Positions 5,989-7,043 of a DNA stretch of 7,043 nt are shown piece after piece. The translations under genes were made by a program, and so were the position numbers. The notes beneath the pieces were generated by a model. It did not search any database. It was not told the DNA's origin and was given only the letters and a program-made list of their open reading frames with translations. Each line of letters opens with the position of its first letter. The first letter of the stretch is position 1. Source of the stretch: an uncultured Lachnospiraceae bacterium (GTDB taxonomy: Bacteria > Bacillota > Clostridia > Lachnospirales > Lachnospiraceae). The DNA lies in assembly GCA_902783735.1 (NCBI GenBank), contig CACZSE010000007.1:1-7043 (forward strand). The letters run 5' to 3'.

Positions 5989-6753
5989 TCATCCCTTGAA
6001 ATCTATATGCTGTCCGACCATCATCTCCTGATCGGTCATGATACTGTTCATCCTTGAGTTCTGGAAATAGTCCCCCACCTTCTTTGTGAGTTCCTCTACG
6101 CTTGAAGCATAAATGATCTCCACATCGTCATCATTTTCCACCTCATCAAAGATGTCAGTCTTTTTAGATTCTATCCGTTCCTTTTCCTTCTCCTTTTGAG
6201 CCTTCTTTTCCTCCGCTTTCTTTTCTGCTCTCTTCTCTTCGCGTTTCTGCTCAATACGTTCCTTCTGAGCATCCGAAGATTTCTTGAGCACTGCGAAAAA
6301 CGTAGCGGTACCTCCGTCATTGACAGTCATTCCGTAGCCTTTTACATCGGCCCCCATGGAATCCATCTGCTTCTTAAGCTGCGACAGACCACTCGATGCC
6401 TGTTCAATAAGACCTTCGTATTTTTGTCTGAAGCTCTCATCCTCTGCCATCTTCTCGATCTTTTCCTCATCAATGAGAACGACAGTTTTATGAGGATTTG
6501 CAAAGCCTGAAGCCATCAGTCTTGCCTGATCTTTTTTGTCCCTGCTCACAAGCACAAAATCCATCTTTGAGTATTTTTGCTTGAGCTCTTCATAATAGGC
6601 AGCGGCCTTGTCAGACAGTTTCGGTTCACCTACGGTCTTTCCGTAGTTTGCCTTCCTTGTCGTTATCTCATCGGTCTTCTTAGTATTTGAAGCCTGACCG
6701 GCCGATGACACATAATTCGAAAGCGCTTCCTGTGCTGATGATACGTTCATCAT
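5989..6753 (-). CDS. DUF6033-like protein, Lys/Glu-rich, function unknown
   Basis: 254 aa from the preferred start at 6753 (MMNVSSAQEALSNYV). An in-frame ATG at 6810 would add 19 residues but lies inside a leader hairpin region. A near-perfect AAGGAGGT (6761-6768) sits 7 bases before 6753. Layout: a Ser/Thr/Ala-rich N-terminus (about 1-40); a globular domain (about 44-160) containing KLSDKAAAYYEELKQKYSKM, the strand FVLVS, VVLIDEEKIEKMAEDESFRQ and MTVNDGGTATFFAVLKKSS; a highly charged single helix or coiled coil (about 161-199) built from E/K/R-rich repeats; then an acidic patch (NDDDVE) and a C-terminal segment ending GQHIDFKG. There is no signal peptide or membrane span. From memory, the globular domain resembles DUF6033, a family seen in Lachnospiraceae with no known role; I cannot verify this. 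It has its own promoter and appears monocistronic. Confidence 0.82.
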   Translation of the reverse strand: MMNVSSAQEALSNYVSSAGQASNTKKTDEITTRKANYGKTVGEPKLSDKAAAYYEELKQKYSKMDFVLVSRDKKDQARLMASGFANPHKTVVLIDEEKIEKMAEDESFRQKYEGLIEQASSGLSQLKKQMDSMGADVKGYGMTVNDGGTATFFAVLKKSSDAQKERIEQKREEKRAEKKAEEKKAQKEKEKERIESKKTDIFDEVENDDDVEIIYASSVEELTKKVGDYFQNSRMNSIMTDQEMMVGQHIDFKG

Positions 6754-6781
6754 AATTCTTACCTCCTTGTAGTTTTTTTTT

Positions 6782-6803
6782 GCCTTCAATTCCCTTTGAA
6801 GGC
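6782..6803 (-). other. Leader stem-loop just upstream of the ribosome binding site
   Basis: On the minus strand GCCTTCAA (6796-6803) and TTGAAGGC (6782-6789) form a perfect 8-bp stem with a 6-base AGGGAA loop. A run of nine A (6773-6781) follows, then the AAGGAGGT ribosome binding site. It lies in the leader of the DUF6033-like gene. It may protect or present the mRNA 5' region. It is not a terminator in this direction because the run after it is A and not U. Confidence 0.5.
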
Positions 6804-6859
6804 CGGACATACGAGAAACACGTTCTCTGTTTCTTATATCGACGTATTATTATCGATTG

Positions 6860-6889
6860 TTTATAGCATTATCATATTAACTCAGTCAA
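6860..6889 (-). promoter_or_regulatory. Sigma-A promoter of the DUF6033-like gene
   Basis: On the minus strand TTGACT (6884-6889) is followed by an 18-bp spacer and TATAAA (6860-6865), with TGC before the -10 giving an extended element. Transcription would begin near 6853, leaving a leader of about 100 bases. The -35 overlaps the last codons and stop of the preceding gene. Confidence 0.65.
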
Positions 6890-7043
6890 ATTCATTCTCC
6901 TTTTTGCCGCTTTCCAAAACTTTTGCATATCTCACAAAGAAGAACACGGCAAATGCCAGCATCGGCAGCGTTGTTAGCGGGAACGTAAGGACAGACTGAG
7001 CATGCCATCCTCTCGCTTTTTCTGAATTTATAAAACACATAAG
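6882..7043 (-). CDS. C-terminal end of a probable membrane protein, truncated by the window
   Basis: A minus-strand frame is open from base 7043 to a TGA at 6882-6884, giving 53 codons. The predicted end contains LTFPLTTLPMLAFAVFFFVRYA (residues 19-40), a likely membrane helix, followed by a charged tail ending KKENEFD. An ATG lies at 7040, but there is not enough upstream sequence to tell whether it is a start or an internal methionine. The frame is more protein-like than the alternatives, one of which is implausibly cysteine-rich. It is too short to assign to a family. Confidence 0.5.
   Translation of the reverse strand, partial: LMCFINSEKARGWHAQSVLTFPLTTLPMLAFAVFFFVRYAKVLESGKKENEFD

Noticed and set aside
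6196..6510. Plus-strand open frame of 104 codons with a Leu/Phe-rich start resembling a signal peptide
   Set aside because: It is the antisense of the Lys/Glu-rich helix of the DUF6033-like protein. AAG/GAG codons read backwards give CTT/CTC and hence leucine-rich nonsense.
6754..6810. Longer N-terminus for the DUF6033-like protein starting at ATG 6810
   Set aside because: The segment contains the leader stem-loop, the A9 run and a near-perfect ribosome binding site for the ATG at 6753, so it is leader and not coding sequence.
1..7043. CRISPR array, tRNA or rRNA gene, or transposase
   Set aside because: I saw no regularly spaced repeats, no cloverleaf with a TTCGANTC-type arm, no rRNA-like stretch and no DDE or integrase motif in any frame.

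Overview
The window looks like a chromosomal stretch of an anaerobic Firmicute, most likely a member of the Lachnospiraceae (Butyrivibrio/Roseburia-like). This is inferred from the moderately AT-rich DNA, the strong AGGAGG-type ribosome binding sites, the clostridial-style butanol dehydrogenase and AlaX proteins, and a protein resembling the DUF6033 family. No species can be named from the sequence alone. All credible genes lie on the minus strand, so the region is read from right to left.

Right to left, it holds: the C-terminal end of a possible membrane protein (6882-7043, cut by the window); a monocistronic Lys/Glu-rich protein of unknown function, DUF6033-like (5989-6753), with its own sigma-A-type promoter and a structured leader; a compact unit of a six-helix membrane protein (5062-5802), a small winged-helix regulator (4772-5065, ATGA overlap) and an AlaX-type alanyl-tRNA editing protein (3545-4738, probable TTG start). 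The promoter of that unit contains a perfect 11+11 bp palindrome in its spacer and -10 region, which is a good candidate for the regulator's own operator. Next come an iron-dependent butanol-type alcohol dehydrogenase (2239-3417) closed by a clear intrinsic terminator, and a separate transcription unit with its own extended -10 promoter. That last unit encodes a glycerol-1-phosphate-dehydrogenase-family protein (927-1991) and, 23 bp downstream, a KAP-type P-loop NTPase (1-903, C-terminus outside the window).

The most unexpected structure is between the alcohol dehydrogenase and the G1PDH-like gene. About 80 bp there (2075-2155) is a decayed second copy of the 3' end of the AlaX gene. It has a 19-nt identical core, the same reading frame, the same number of codons to the stop and a similar stop context. 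The alcohol dehydrogenase is therefore bracketed by two direct copies of the AlaX 3' end, 1470 bp apart. This suggests that it was inserted downstream of alaX, or that alaX was duplicated and then largely lost.

The G1PDH-like/KAP NTPase pair, with its own promoter and an upstream terminator, is the other candidate for an unusual functional unit. KAP NTPases include the phage-exclusion protein PifA, but the gene is truncated here and a defence role is only a hypothesis. There is no gene-free stretch over 300 bp; the longest gap (1992-2238) holds the terminator, the AlaX remnant and a promoter.
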